Below are positions 52,618-60,979 of a stretch of 64,000 bases of DNA, in pieces. A program made the position numbers and the translations under genes. Source of the DNA: Mesorhizobium sophorae (GTDB lineage Bacteria > Pseudomonadota > Alphaproteobacteria > Rhizobiales > Rhizobiaceae). Under the pieces are notes generated by a model. That model was given only the letters and a program-made list of their open reading frames with translations. It ran no database searches and was not told the DNA's origin. The stretch's first letter is position 1; every line of letters starts with the position of its first letter. The stretch is from NCBI RefSeq assembly GCF_002270415.1, contig NZ_NNRI01000021.1, positions 124,001-188,000 of the forward strand, given 5' to 3'.

Positions 52618-52740
52618 ACTCAGCGCGCGCGCAGCCAGTTCCTCTTGCGTCAGGTCCTGCTCATGGCCGCGAGGGGAAGGTGGGCGGCCGAGACCGCCCG
52701 GAGCCGGCAAAGCAGATCGGGCTCGGTCCATTGCGAAGCA
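52618..52740. repeat. Dispersed repeat, copy 2
   Basis: Counterpart of 42034-42150; see that entry. It encodes, on the minus strand, the start of an XRE helix-turn-helix (LTQEELAARA) that is then cut by the IS110 remnant. Confidence 0.6.
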
Positions 52741-52824
52741 GATCCTGCGGTCTCGGCCCGCCGGACGCCTTGTTGAAGGATTCGACTTGAGGACGTTTCT
52801 CGCTGAAGCTCCCCTTATCGTGAC

Positions 52825-53070
52825 CTATCGGTGGCGAGAACGAGGAACCTGTGCCAGCAGCTGGCAGGGATCGACCTCCAGAATCTCCGCTAGTTCTAAA
52901 AACTCAATGACGTCCAAACGACGTTCACCGCCCTCATACTTTGCGACGAAGGACTGTGGGCGGCCCAGCGCCTGCGCAACCTGGAGCTGGGTCAGGCCCT
53001 TGTTCTTTCGCGCCGCAATCAGCTGTTTCAGCATCTGGCGCTGGCGAGATGATCGAAGGGATTTCGGCAT
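52825..53070 (-). CDS. qseC: QseC-like XRE regulator
   Basis: 81 residues: QRQMLKQLIAARKNKGLTQL, QVAQALGRPQSFVAKYEGGE, LDVIEFLELAEILEVDPCQL, a complete XRE HTH. It is divergent from the DUF2285 gene qseM across about 120 bp, as in ICEMlSym(R7A), where QseC represses or activates qseM from that shared region and so keeps ICE transfer off in most cells. The name rests on arrangement plus type; XRE proteins of this size are common. Confidence 0.75.
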   Translation of the reverse strand: MPKSLRSSRQRQMLKQLIAARKNKGLTQLQVAQALGRPQSFVAKYEGGERRLDVIEFLELAEILEVDPCQLLAQVPRSRHR

Positions 53071-53123
53071 TTTGCGAACCGGCCATGAAGGAACCGGCTC
53101 GCCGACTAATCCCAGTTTCGGAG

Positions 53124-53140
53124 TATCCCGTTTTAGGATA
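53124..53140. promoter_or_regulatory. Candidate QseC operator
   Basis: TATCCCGTTTTAGGATA, an inverted repeat with 5-bp arms in the gap between qseC and qseM, about 50 bp from each start. A second related stretch (CTAATCCCAGTTTCGGAGTA) precedes it at 53106-53125. Confidence 0.45.
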
Positions 53141-53190
53141 TTGACCGGGCGTCAGGGCGGACGCGCGATCGTACAAACCGAGAGAGAGAA

Positions 53191-53466
53191 TTGGGAAACA
53201 GATCGCGCCTCGAGCCTAATGAACCCGTTATCGACGAAGTCCCCTGGTCGGACAGTCTCACGGCCTACGACAGGGAGCATTTCACGATCTACATGCGGCT
53301 GCTGGATGCATCGGCCGACAACGCAAGCAAGGAAGAGATGGCGCAAGTCATTCTCGGCCTCGATCCGGTATGCGAACCGGAGCGAGCCCTAAAGTCGCTT
53401 GACAGTCATCTGCGACGTGCAAACTGGATGGTGAGGACGGGCTACAAGGCAATGTTCGGCAGCTGA
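53191..53466 (+). CDS. qseM: QseM-like antiactivator (DUF2285)
   Basis: 91 residues from a TTG at 53191 (no in-frame ATG/GTG nearby). Mostly helical: HFTIYMRLLDASADNASKEE, MAQVILGLDPVCEPERA, SLDSHLRRANWMVRTGYKAM. The last helix parallels the end of FseA (LRDLIRRAIRRGHALMNDGY), the DUF2285 signature. In R7A QseM binds TraR and FseA and blocks transfer. Located convergent with fseA (30 bp between stops) and divergent from qseC, again as in R7A. Confidence 0.78.
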   Translation: MGNRSRLEPNEPVIDEVPWSDSLTAYDREHFTIYMRLLDASADNASKEEMAQVILGLDPVCEPERALKSLDSHLRRANWMVRTGYKAMFGS

Positions 53467-53496
53467 CCATTTGCTCGGGTGCGCCACACCGCATTT

Positions 53497-54060
53497 TCAA
53501 GTGAGCAGGTCCTTGTATCCATCGTTCATGAGGGCATGGCCGCGGCGTATGGCGCGACGGATCAGGTCGCGCAGATGATCGCGCGGATCTGCCCAATCGG
53601 CCCTGACGCGCGCTTGGCCAAGCAGGGCTTCGGCGATGACCCGGTGCGTTGCCCCCGACAGCGACCCATCGAGCGCACGAAGGACGAAGCGGAGACGTCG
53701 GCCACGCGCCTCCGCACGAAACAGGGTATTCGGCAGCCGTCCGCGCATCGCCAGGCTGTTGAGGCATTCAAGTGCCCATAGCCGATGCTTCGCCTGCCCG
53801 GCCGGCCAGATCGCGTCGACCTGCAGGCGCACGCGCTGAGCGACTGTCGCACCTGAAACCGCGAGCTGAAGATGTCGCTCAGCAGGGCGCAACAGAACGT
53901 GCTGGCGGCCGTTGCCTGCCAAAAGCACCGTGGCACGACATGGCGGCGCCGTCAGATCGAAAGCGGGCGGCGCGGCCGAGGAAGATGCCGGTTCGGCGGT
54001 GATCGGCAAGACGTAGGGACATTGGCGTGGACACCAGAATACACGCGCATCAGGCCGCAA
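53497..54060 (-). CDS. fseA: FseA 3' frame (DUF2285 domain), read by +1 frameshift
   Basis: 187 codons open from 54060. The frame has no good own start: a TTG at 54060 without RBS. It continues the sense of the upstream frame: DARVFWCPRQCPYVLP joins to RWGVLFRGLLAA, then DUF2285 with HLQLAVSGATVAQRVRLQVD, RFVLRALDGSLSGATHRVIA and LRDLIRRAIRRGHALMNDGY. In ICEMlSym(R7A) the activator FseA is made from msi172-msi171 by programmed +1 frameshifting and turns on rdfS-traF-rlxS. The same arrangement here strongly supports that function. Confidence 0.85.
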   Translation of the reverse strand: MRPDARVFWCPRQCPYVLPITAEPASSSAAPPAFDLTAPPCRATVLLAGNGRQHVLLRPAERHLQLAVSGATVAQRVRLQVDAIWPAGQAKHRLWALECLNSLAMRGRLPNTLFRAEARGRRLRFVLRALDGSLSGATHRVIAEALLGQARVRADWADPRDHLRDLIRRAIRRGHALMNDGYKDLLT

Positions 54061-54304
54061 GGAGTCCGCGAAACAAAACGCCCCACCGCGTCAGGTCGGC
54101 GCGCGACGCGATGATGTCGAGCGACCTTGGACTGCCCAGCCATTCGGCCCCCTCCAGTGCCTTGGCCAGATCGTTGCGGAATGCCGGATTGCGCCGCAAG
54201 AACTCCCAGGCCCACTCTCGCCGCGTCAGACGAAACGTATGCTGGTACGCCCTATCATCGCACCAGTCCGGCCAGTCGGCTCCGGTGTCCTCCACCGACC
54301 TCAT
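54050..54304 (-). CDS. fseA: FseA 5' frame (DUF6499-like)
   Basis: 84 residues from ATG 54304 to TGA at 54050-54052: DWCDDRAYQHTFRLTRREWA, WEFLRRNPAFRNDLAKA, ADLTRWGVLFRGLLAA. The WEFLRRNPxxR motif is typical of the short proteins fused or frameshifted to DUF2285 domains. The stop is reached in CTT GCG GCC TGA; moving +1 at GCC-T gives GAT GCG CGT and the DUF2285 frame, so frameshifting at the stop codon is the likely mechanism. It starts about 30 bp after traI. Confidence 0.85.
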   Translation of the reverse strand: MRSVEDTGADWPDWCDDRAYQHTFRLTRREWAWEFLRRNPAFRNDLAKALEGAEWLGSPRSLDIIASRADLTRWGVLFRGLLAA

Positions 54305-54335
54305 GGACAAGCCCCACGGACAAACCGACCAGGCA

Positions 54336-54968
54336 TCACATCGCGCCGCAGGCTATTGGCGCCCACAGAACCGGCCCATGGAAACCGCCATTGCGCCGAA
54401 CGGAACCAAGCGTCTCGGCCGAGACGTCGAGATATCCGGCCACCGCGCGGGTTAGGCTGATCGCGTGCGGTTCGCCGATCCGCTCAAGCGGCCAGCCGGC
54501 GCGGCGCAGGATGCGCTCCATGCGCAGATCGGTGACCGTGACAATTCGCTCGAGACTGCATGACAGGCCGAATTCGATGATGCCGGCGAAGAGTTCGTAG
54601 GTGGCGACAGCCACGCCGCCGGCGCCCTTGGGGGTCGATGGCTGAAGATCGAGGGCAAAGCGGCTGCTTTCCCAGATATCCGGCTCGCTGGGCGCTGCCT
54701 TGCCTTCCAACAGCTCGGCAAAAGTGTTGCCCAGCATGGTGGGTCCGGTCGACGGAAGCAGCCGCGCGCATCCCTCGACAGCACCGCCGAAACCGCGCAA
54801 AAGGAGATAGTTCGGTTTCAAGGAATCGAAGCAATCGATCTCGTAGCGGCCGTTCGTCGGCACCTGCCAGTCCAGCCGCTCCTTGAAGACGCGGTAACGC
54901 AAGCGGTGCATTTCATGAAGTTCGTCGACAAAGTCGCCATAGCAATCGGGTGTAACAAGCTGAATCAC
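54336..54968 (-). CDS. traI: N-acyl-homoserine lactone synthase (TraI1-like)
   Basis: 210 residues from GTG 54968 (AAGGAGGCCCAGC upstream; ATG at 54992 ignores this RBS). LuxI-family motifs: MHRLRYRVFKERLDWQVPTN with the conserved Arg and Trp, YEIDCFDSLKPNYLLL, GCARLLPSTGPTML, ESSRFALDL and YELFAGIIEFGLSCSLERIV. It joins acyl-ACP and SAM to make an AHL that diffuses and activates TraR. A tra-box-like palindrome lies 60-77 bp upstream, indicating TraR-controlled positive feedback and read-through into fseA. Confidence 0.95.
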   Translation of the reverse strand: MIQLVTPDCYGDFVDELHEMHRLRYRVFKERLDWQVPTNGRYEIDCFDSLKPNYLLLRGFGGAVEGCARLLPSTGPTMLGNTFAELLEGKAAPSEPDIWESSRFALDLQPSTPKGAGGVAVATYELFAGIIEFGLSCSLERIVTVTDLRMERILRRAGWPLERIGEPHAISLTRAVAGYLDVSAETLGSVRRNGGFHGPVLWAPIACGAM

Positions 54969-55027
54969 GCTGGGCCTCCTTAAAGGGATCACCCTGGCAT
55001 TGGAGGCGAACCTTCGGCACGAAGCAT

Positions 55028-55045
55028 CCTGTGCAACTGTACAGG
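55028..55045. promoter_or_regulatory. tra box upstream of traI
   Basis: CCTGTGCAACTGTACAGG: 18 bp with 7 of 9 positions pairing in an inverted repeat, in the gap between traR and traI. Size, symmetry and position fit the TraR-AHL binding site of ICEMlSym-type and Ti-type systems. Confidence 0.65.
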
Positions 55046-55058
55046 GTAAAGCTGCTTG

Positions 55059-55741
55059 TCAGAAAAGATCGTTGTTGGAAGCCGAAAGCTGCATCACGGC
55101 TTGCATGACTGTGCGCACGCCGAGCTTCTTCCTGGCATTGTCCAGATGATACGCGGCTGAACGGCGCTTGACGCCCAGGATACGGCCGGTCTCCCACGCT
55201 GACTTGCGGCGCGCCGCCCATTGCATGCACTCATATTCCCGCAGCGTCAGCGCAATACCACTTATCACTCGATCGGTAACAAGCTTGCGACGAATGTGAA
55301 TATGGAAACAGGTCGCCATGAGTTGAAGCGCCTGTTCATAGCGCTCGGCGGCGAGCAGGAACGAGCGATTGGGTTCGTCAGCGGCAAAGGTCACGGCCGC
55401 GACACCGCCCCGGCGTTCGACAATCGCAATGGTCACACCGCAGCGGTCGGCTGTTCGGGAGCTGGTGGTTGAGGCGAAGCGAACCGTCCGGGTCGGCGCG
55501 CGGAAAGCGACCAGAGCGCGTTGACCAACGTCAAGCCGGCATCGCCGTGCAGTTTTCCGCGCACCGAGCAAGCGGATGGGCCATCGGATCGCCAGCGCTC
55601 GAGCTGGACGGCCGCGCAGCCGGTCCCCGCCATCAGCCGGGCAGCATTATGGAAAGCATGCTTGGCACCTCGTGCTGGGGGTCGAAAGGCAAGTCGACTG
55701 CCGTCAGTGCTCGTTTTTAGCCTGCTCCCGGCGCCAAGCAT
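55059..55741 (-). pseudogene. traR: LuxR-family TraR, frame broken
   Basis: The C-terminal frame (from about 55441) gives CGVTIAIVERRGGVAAVTFA and a LuxR HTH with LTLREYECMQWAARRKSAWE, ILGVKRRSAAYHLDNARKKL, ending NNDLF at 55059. The autoinducer-binding N-terminal half lies in another frame (HNAARLMAGTGCAAVQLERW, TLVNALWSLSARRPGRF, ending AAV at 55433). A one-base shift near 55440 separates them, and I find no clean start in the first frame. The quorum-sensing activator is thus probably inactive here, unless the shift is a sequence error. Confidence 0.7.
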
Positions 55742-56122
55742 GCATGATCATCATGTTACGGCGTAACGCCGAGGGTGGCTGGCGGGCCAAGCAGCACGAT
55801 GCCGACGCTGTCACCGACAAGAACGATGTCTCGCGGCGCGCAATCAACCAGCTTCGCGCTCGCCCTGCCCGCAGGCCAACCAGTGGCGTTCCGCGCCTGC
55901 GGGAACGAATATCCGGAGGCGTGATGGCATTGCGTCCCGACCGCGCTCGAAGGTGCCTTCCCTCACGTTACCGCCGGCCGGTGTCGCGTTTGAAGCCCAT
56001 TGGTGCAGCTGGGAAGAGCTAAAATCACGCAATTGGTGGTGTTGACGCTCCGGCAGGCATGATAAAGATTGATTAAATCGATTGAGTTCCTTCGCGGCGG
56101 GGTTGCGACCATTTTGGGGAAC
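55742..56122. other. Divergent gap between traR and nrtR
   Basis: About 380 bp. CGGCGTAACGCCG (55759-55771) is a short palindrome that could bind TraR-like regulators. Frames in the region are Arg-rich noise. It presumably carries the traR and nrtR promoters. Confidence 0.4.
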
Positions 56123-57088
56123 ATGGACGCAAAAGACACCAGAAAAGCCCGCGCCGGACGCAAGGCCAACGACGTCAAGGCGGATCTGATCGCTGTCGTG
56201 GTCGCGGTCACCGATGGGCACCCTTGCGTTCTCACCATTGGGCAGGCCAATGCACTTCCGTCGGACCCGTTCGAGTTCGATCACCGCTCGCTACAATCGG
56301 GCCTTCGGGCATGGGTCGAACAGCAAACCGGTCAGCCGCTTGGTTACATCGAGCAGCTCTACACATTCGCCGACCGCGACAGGATCGGCGCCGAAAACCC
56401 GCAACGTGTGATTTCGATCAGCTATCTCGCACTCACCCGGCAAGAATATGCCAGAGACTCGGCCAAGCCCTGCTGGGGGAGCTGGTACGATTACTTCCCG
56501 TGGGAGGACCATCGCTCCGGCACGCCGCCGGTGGTGCTGGATGTTCTGCGCCCCCGTCTGATCGAATGGGCGCAAGGCGCGCCAGAGGTCGAGGCGCGTC
56601 GCGAGCGCCAGCGGCGGGCAGCAGTCGCTTTCGGCTTCGACGATCTGGGCTGGAACGAGGAGCTCGTTCTTCAACGCTATGAGCTGCTCTATGAGGCTGC
56701 GTTGATTGAAGAGGCGGCTCGCGGCGGGCAGCATGCGGGTGCCCTCGCCCCGATGCCGGGCAGATCGATGGTCGCCGATCATCGCCGCATCCTGGCAACA
56801 GGTATTGCGCGGTTGCGCTCCAAAATCAAATACAGGCCCGTCGTGTTCGAGCTGATGGCGCCGGTTTTCACGCTTCTACAGCTGCAGCGAACCGTGGAGG
56901 CGCTCGCCGGCAGGCTCGTTAACAAGCCGAATTTCCGCCGCCTGATCGAGCAGCAGGAGCTAGTCGAGGAAACAGGCGAGACCACCACGGAAACCGGCGG
57001 GCGGCCCGCCAAGCTTTATCGCTTCCGTCATGCCATTCTCGACGAGACGGTCATAGCTGGGACAAAATTGCCGCTGGCGCGGTCTTGA
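56123..57088 (+). CDS. nrtR: NrtR-like NAD regulator (Nudix-like + winged helix)
   Basis: 321 residues from ATG 56123 (GGGGAAC upstream; upstream in-frame start at 56069 unlikely). N-terminal Nudix-fold domain without a functional Nudix box: DVKADLIAVVVAVTDGHPCV, SLQSGLRAWVEQQTGQPLGY, VISISYLALTR; C-terminal winged helix with PVVFELMAPVFTLLQLQRTV and NKPNFRRLIEQQELVEETGE and RPAKLYRFR. NrtR senses NAD/ADP-ribose and represses NAD biosynthesis genes. Directly upstream of nadABC in the same direction, separated by a region with paired TATAGTC/GACTATA sites. Confidence 0.88.
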   Translation: MDAKDTRKARAGRKANDVKADLIAVVVAVTDGHPCVLTIGQANALPSDPFEFDHRSLQSGLRAWVEQQTGQPLGYIEQLYTFADRDRIGAENPQRVISISYLALTRQEYARDSAKPCWGSWYDYFPWEDHRSGTPPVVLDVLRPRLIEWAQGAPEVEARRERQRRAAVAFGFDDLGWNEELVLQRYELLYEAALIEEAARGGQHAGALAPMPGRSMVADHRRILATGIARLRSKIKYRPVVFELMAPVFTLLQLQRTVEALAGRLVNKPNFRRLIEQQELVEETGETTTETGGRPAKLYRFRHAILDETVIAGTKLPLARS

Positions 57089-57140
57089 CATCCTTATAGT
57101 CGGTGTAGAAATATCCCCCTTATAACCAGATTGACTATAA
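57085..57140 (+). promoter_or_regulatory. nadA promoter with NrtR-type operators
   Basis: TTGACA at 57085-57090 with a weak -10 around 57106-57114. TTATAGTC (57094-57101) lies in the spacer; downstream TTATAACC (57120) and GACTATAA (57133-57140) make a 21-bp inverted repeat that ends just before the GGAGG of nadA. The TATAGTC/GACTATA half-sites fit NrtR boxes known in alphaproteobacteria. Confidence 0.6.
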
Positions 57141-57152
57141 TTGGAGGCGCCG

Positions 57153-58127
57153 ATGACGCGGGCGTTACCTACGGCCACCTCCCTATACGATCGCGTCAGC
57201 CGCGTGATTCCGTCAATCGAATGGTCGGCCTTCAGCGACGACATCGACGCAATCCTGGGGCTGAAGCGCCAACGCAACGCCGTCATCCTGGCCCACAACT
57301 ATCAGACGCCGGAGATCTTTCATTGCGTGGCCGACATCGTCGGCGACAGCCTGGCTCTCGCCCGCAAGGCAATGACGGTCGAGGCGCAAGTCATCGTGCT
57401 CGCAGGCGTGCATTTCATGGCTGAGACGGCCAAGCTGCTCAATCCCGACAAGACAGTACTCATCCCGGATCTCGGCGCCGGCTGCTCGCTGGCCGACTCG
57501 ATCACGGCATGGGACGTGCGGTTGATGCGTGAGCGTTATCCGGGAGTTCCGGTTGTCACCTATGTAAATACGTCCGCCGCCGTGAAGGCTGAGTCCGACA
57601 TTTGCTGCACCTCGGGGAATGCGCTGGCGGTGGTGAAGTCGCTCGGCGCGCCTCGCGTGATCATGTTGCCCGACGAATATCTGGCGAGAAACATCGCCGC
57701 GCAGACAAAAGTCGAGATCATTGCCTGGAAGGGACGGTGCGAGGTGCATGAGCGCTTCGCAGCGTCCGACATTCAAGAGCTGCGCGAGGCCTATCCCGGC
57801 GTAACGGTGCTTGCTCACCCTGAATGTCCACCGGAGGTCGTGGCGGAGGCAGACTTCGCTGGCTCGACGGCGGCGATGTCGGACTACGTCGGACAGCACA
57901 AGCCAGCGCGTGTGATGCTCATGACGGAGTGCTCGATGAGTGACAACATTGCCGTCGAACATCCGGAAATCGAGTTTGTACGCCCCTGCAACCTGTGCCC
58001 GCACATGAAGCGCATCACGCTCGCCAACATCCGCAGCGCGCTCGAAGAAAACCGTCACGTCGTCACGATCGATCCCCATGTTGCTGAGCGGGCCCGTTGG
58101 GCTGTGGAGCGCATGCTCTTCGTATGA
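57153..58127 (+). CDS. nadA: Quinolinate synthase A
   Basis: 324 residues. Three cysteines that hold the oxygen-sensitive 4Fe-4S cluster are recognisable: in GCSLADSI (the first), DICCTSGNA, and PCNLCPHMKR. AHNYQTPEI and HPECPPEVVAEAD are also typical. It condenses iminoaspartate from NadB with DHAP to quinolinate in the cytoplasm. GGAGG lies before the ATG at 57153. nadB starts within its stop. Confidence 0.96.
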   Translation: MTRALPTATSLYDRVSRVIPSIEWSAFSDDIDAILGLKRQRNAVILAHNYQTPEIFHCVADIVGDSLALARKAMTVEAQVIVLAGVHFMAETAKLLNPDKTVLIPDLGAGCSLADSITAWDVRLMRERYPGVPVVTYVNTSAAVKAESDICCTSGNALAVVKSLGAPRVIMLPDEYLARNIAAQTKVEIIAWKGRCEVHERFAASDIQELREAYPGVTVLAHPECPPEVVAEADFAGSTAAMSDYVGQHKPARVMLMTECSMSDNIAVEHPEIEFVRPCNLCPHMKRITLANIRSALEENRHVVTIDPHVAERARWAVERMLFV

Positions 58128-59665
58128 CGCAAGAGATGCGTGACATTGGCGGGGCGCCAGTAATCATCGGCGCGGGCGTTGCCGGCCTGGTGACGGCGCT
58201 TCATCTGGCGCCGCAACCAGTCGTCCTTCTCTCCACGACCCCGCTTGGAACGGACGCCTCCAGCACGCTGGCCCAGGGCGGGCTCGCGGCGAGCGTCGGC
58301 GAAGACGACAGCCCCGAACTGCACCTCACCGATACGCTTGCCGCCGGCGATGGGCTTTGCGACGAAACGATGGCCAGGCGGGTGGTCGAGGCCCTACCTA
58401 ACGCAATCGACCATCTCATTCGTCTGGGTGCTCCTTTCGACCGTGCGTTGGATGGGAAACTGCGGCTCGGCCTCGAGGCGGCGCATTCGCGCCGCCGGAT
58501 CGTGCACGCCGCCGGCGACGCCACCGGCCGCGAGTTGTTCCGCACGCTCCTCGCCGCGATCCGGCGGACACGTTCGATCACGATCCTGGAAGGCGTGACA
58601 GCCCTTCGCCTCGTGGTTGCGGAGGGCGGCATTGTGGGCGTGTTGGCGGCCCGACATAGCGGTACCTTCGCACTGCCGACGCGACGCGTGGTGCTTGCGA
58701 CCGGCGGCATCGGCGGCCTATTCAACGATACAACGAACCCACTTGGCTCATTCGGGCATGGTCTGGCGCTGGCTGCCTGCGCAGGCGCCGAGCTTGCCGA
58801 TCTTGAATTCGTGCAGTTCCATCCGACCGCCCTCGACAGCCCCCGCCGACCAATGCCGCTTGTAAGCGAAGCCGTACGCGGCGAAGGTGCAGTGCTCGTC
58901 GACGAACACGGTCAGCGCTTCCTTGCCAATACGCCCGGCGCCGAGCTCGCCTCGCGTGACGTGGTCGCGCGGGCCATCTCCTGTCAGCTCACCGTGGGAC
59001 GTCGTGTCTATCTCGACGCCCGGCAATGCCTCGGCCAGAAATTCGCCAGACGCTTTCCGGCGATCGACGCGGCTTGCCGGCAGGCCGGCATCGATCCCGC
59101 CATCGAGCCGATCCCGGTACGCCCGGCCGCGCACTATCACATGGGTGGCGTGGCCGTTGACGCTGAAGGGCGCAGTTCCGTCTCCGGCCTGTGGGCATGC
59201 GGCGAAGTTACATGCACCGGGCTGCACGGCGCCAACCGGCTGGCCAGCAACTCGCTTGCCGAGGCGGTCGCAACAGCCGCGTGGGTAGCGGCAAGCGTCG
59301 GTGGCACTTGCGCCGGCTGGCAGTGGCCCAGGCTTCCTTCAGCCGGTCCCTTGCGACCTGACCCTTCACCCCTACGCCAAGTCGTCTCGAATGCGCTTGG
59401 TATCATCCGCAATGGCAAGGGGCTACGCCAGGCCGTGGCGGCTCTGCTGCCGATCGCCGTTGGCGAGACGGCGGCGGCCGACCCGGGACTGGTGGCGATG
59501 TTGATCTCGATTGCGGCGCTTCGACGTGAGGAGAGCCGCGGCTCGCACCACCGATCCGATTTCCCCGGGCGCGGTGCTGCCGCCCTCCCCTCGCGACTGA
59601 CGCTCTGCACAGCCTTTGAGAATGCCGTCGCGCTCAGCTGGCAAGCATCCGAACGGAGCTGTTGA
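58124..59665 (+). CDS. nadB: L-aspartate oxidase
   Basis: 513 residues from ATG 58124, overlapping the nadA stop (ATGA). FAD-binding VIIGAGVAGLVTALHL, STLAQGGLAAS, RRIVHAAGDATGRELF, ATGGIGGLFNDTTNP, AELADLEFVQFHPTAL, and the C-terminal LHGANRLASNSLAEAV. Flavoprotein oxidising L-aspartate to iminoaspartate for NadA. Normal length. Completes the de novo aspartate route to NAD with nadA and nadC. Confidence 0.96.
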   Translation: MTQEMRDIGGAPVIIGAGVAGLVTALHLAPQPVVLLSTTPLGTDASSTLAQGGLAASVGEDDSPELHLTDTLAAGDGLCDETMARRVVEALPNAIDHLIRLGAPFDRALDGKLRLGLEAAHSRRRIVHAAGDATGRELFRTLLAAIRRTRSITILEGVTALRLVVAEGGIVGVLAARHSGTFALPTRRVVLATGGIGGLFNDTTNPLGSFGHGLALAACAGAELADLEFVQFHPTALDSPRRPMPLVSEAVRGEGAVLVDEHGQRFLANTPGAELASRDVVARAISCQLTVGRRVYLDARQCLGQKFARRFPAIDAACRQAGIDPAIEPIPVRPAAHYHMGGVAVDAEGRSSVSGLWACGEVTCTGLHGANRLASNSLAEAVATAAWVAASVGGTCAGWQWPRLPSAGPLRPDPSPLRQVVSNALGIIRNGKGLRQAVAALLPIAVGETAAADPGLVAMLISIAALRREESRGSHHRSDFPGRGAAALPSRLTLCTAFENAVALSWQASERSC

Positions 59666-59666
59666 T

Positions 59667-60548
59667 ATGACTTCACTTGCACCGCTTCCCCAGATCATCA
59701 TGGAACCCATCGTGCGCAGTGCCCTCCTGGAAGATCTGGGCAGAGCTGGCGACATTACGAGCGACGCAATCATCCCAGCCGATTGCAAGGCGACGTTTGC
59801 GTTGAATGCCAGGCAGGCTGGCGTTGTTGCCGGGCTCGATCTGGTCATGTTTGCCTTCCTGCTGGTCGATCCTGGGATCAGCATACAGTTGCGGTGTCCC
59901 GAGGGTGGCAAAGTGTCGGCCGGAGAAACCATCGCGATGGTAAACGGGCCGGCGCGCAGCCTGCTAACGGCCGAGCGGACGGCGCTCAATTTCCTCTCCA
60001 GGCTGAGCGGCATTGCGACGGCTACCGCCGCGCTGGTGGATGCGGTACGCGGTCATAACGCAAAGATCGTGTGCACACGAAAGACGACACCCGGCCTACG
60101 TGCTCTGGAAAAATATGCGGTGCGCGCTGGCGGCGGCGCCAATCACCGCTTCGCACTCGACGACGCCGTGCTCATCAAGGACAACCACATCGCCGTTGCC
60201 GGCGACATCCGCACCGCAATCGAGCGCGCGCGCGGCGCGATTGGCCACATGGTGAAGATCGAGGTCGAGGTCGACACGCTTGACCAACTCGAGATGGCGC
60301 TTCAGGCGAGCGTCGACGCCGTACTGCTCGATAACATGTCCCTCGAGGATCTTGGCCAGGCCGTGGCGATGGTCGGCGGCCGGGCTATCACCGAGGCGTC
60401 GGGTCGGGTGACACCGAAAACGGCTTCGGCAATTGCGGCGACCGGCGTCGACCTTATCTCGGTCGGCTGGCTTACCCACAGCGCTCCCATCCTCGACATT
60501 GGCCTGGACATGCCAGCCAACCGGAATTGTAGCAGGCATCTGAACTGA
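59667..60548 (+). CDS. nadC: Nicotinate-nucleotide pyrophosphorylase (quinolinate PRTase)
   Basis: 293 residues from ATG 59667 (CGGAG upstream), one base after the nadB stop. Signature segments: LLEDLGRAGDITSDAIIP, ERTALNFLSRLSGIAT, CTRKTTPGLRALEKYAVRAG, HRFALDDAVLIKDNHI, VEVDTLDQLEMAL and LLDNMSLEDLGQAV. Converts quinolinate and PRPP to nicotinate mononucleotide. Last gene of the nad operon, followed 10 bp later by a small gene. Confidence 0.96.
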   Translation: MTSLAPLPQIIMEPIVRSALLEDLGRAGDITSDAIIPADCKATFALNARQAGVVAGLDLVMFAFLLVDPGISIQLRCPEGGKVSAGETIAMVNGPARSLLTAERTALNFLSRLSGIATATAALVDAVRGHNAKIVCTRKTTPGLRALEKYAVRAGGGANHRFALDDAVLIKDNHIAVAGDIRTAIERARGAIGHMVKIEVEVDTLDQLEMALQASVDAVLLDNMSLEDLGQAVAMVGGRAITEASGRVTPKTASAIAATGVDLISVGWLTHSAPILDIGLDMPANRNCSRHLN

Positions 60549-60558
60549 GGGAGAGGAC

Positions 60559-60906
60559 ATGAACCGGAACCGCAGGAACTCCTTTGGCCGCAGACTAACT
60601 TGCGCCAGCACGTCCCCAGTTCCACCGACCGTCGACGCAAGCCTGCTAGCTGCACGACCACACAGTTCAACCGGCGAGGCGGGAGTGACGGGCCAGGAGC
60701 AAACAAAAGACTGCGTGGACGTACTTGGCTCTATCATATGCCGGCTCGACGAACTGCGCCAGATGGCGGCCTCCCACGGGCTGGAAACACTCAGTTTTCT
60801 ACTGGACGTCGCCTTCACCGAATCCTGTGACGCGATTAGAAGGGAGCGTTCCTCCGCTCAAGGCGAAACAATGGATGCCGCGGTCCGCGCTGACGACGTG
60901 AGTTGA
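60559..60906 (+). CDS. Small hypothetical protein downstream of nadC
   Basis: 115 residues, GGGAGAGGAC before the ATG. N-terminal half looks disordered (Arg/Ser/Pro/Thr); the second half DVLGSIICRLDELRQMAASH and ETLSFLLDVAFTESCDAI forms two amphipathic helices, a pattern I associate with small regulatory proteins of rhizobial symbiosis regions, but no family name is certain. Probably co-transcribed with nadABC. Confidence 0.6.
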   Translation: MNRNRRNSFGRRLTCASTSPVPPTVDASLLAARPHSSTGEAGVTGQEQTKDCVDVLGSIICRLDELRQMAASHGLETLSFLLDVAFTESCDAIRRERSSAQGETMDAAVRADDVS

Positions 60907-60979
60907 GCCATTGCCGGCAGCAGCTGGGGTCTTCTGTTTTGAACGAAACCGGTAATCGCCTTTCCACACGAGTACTTCT

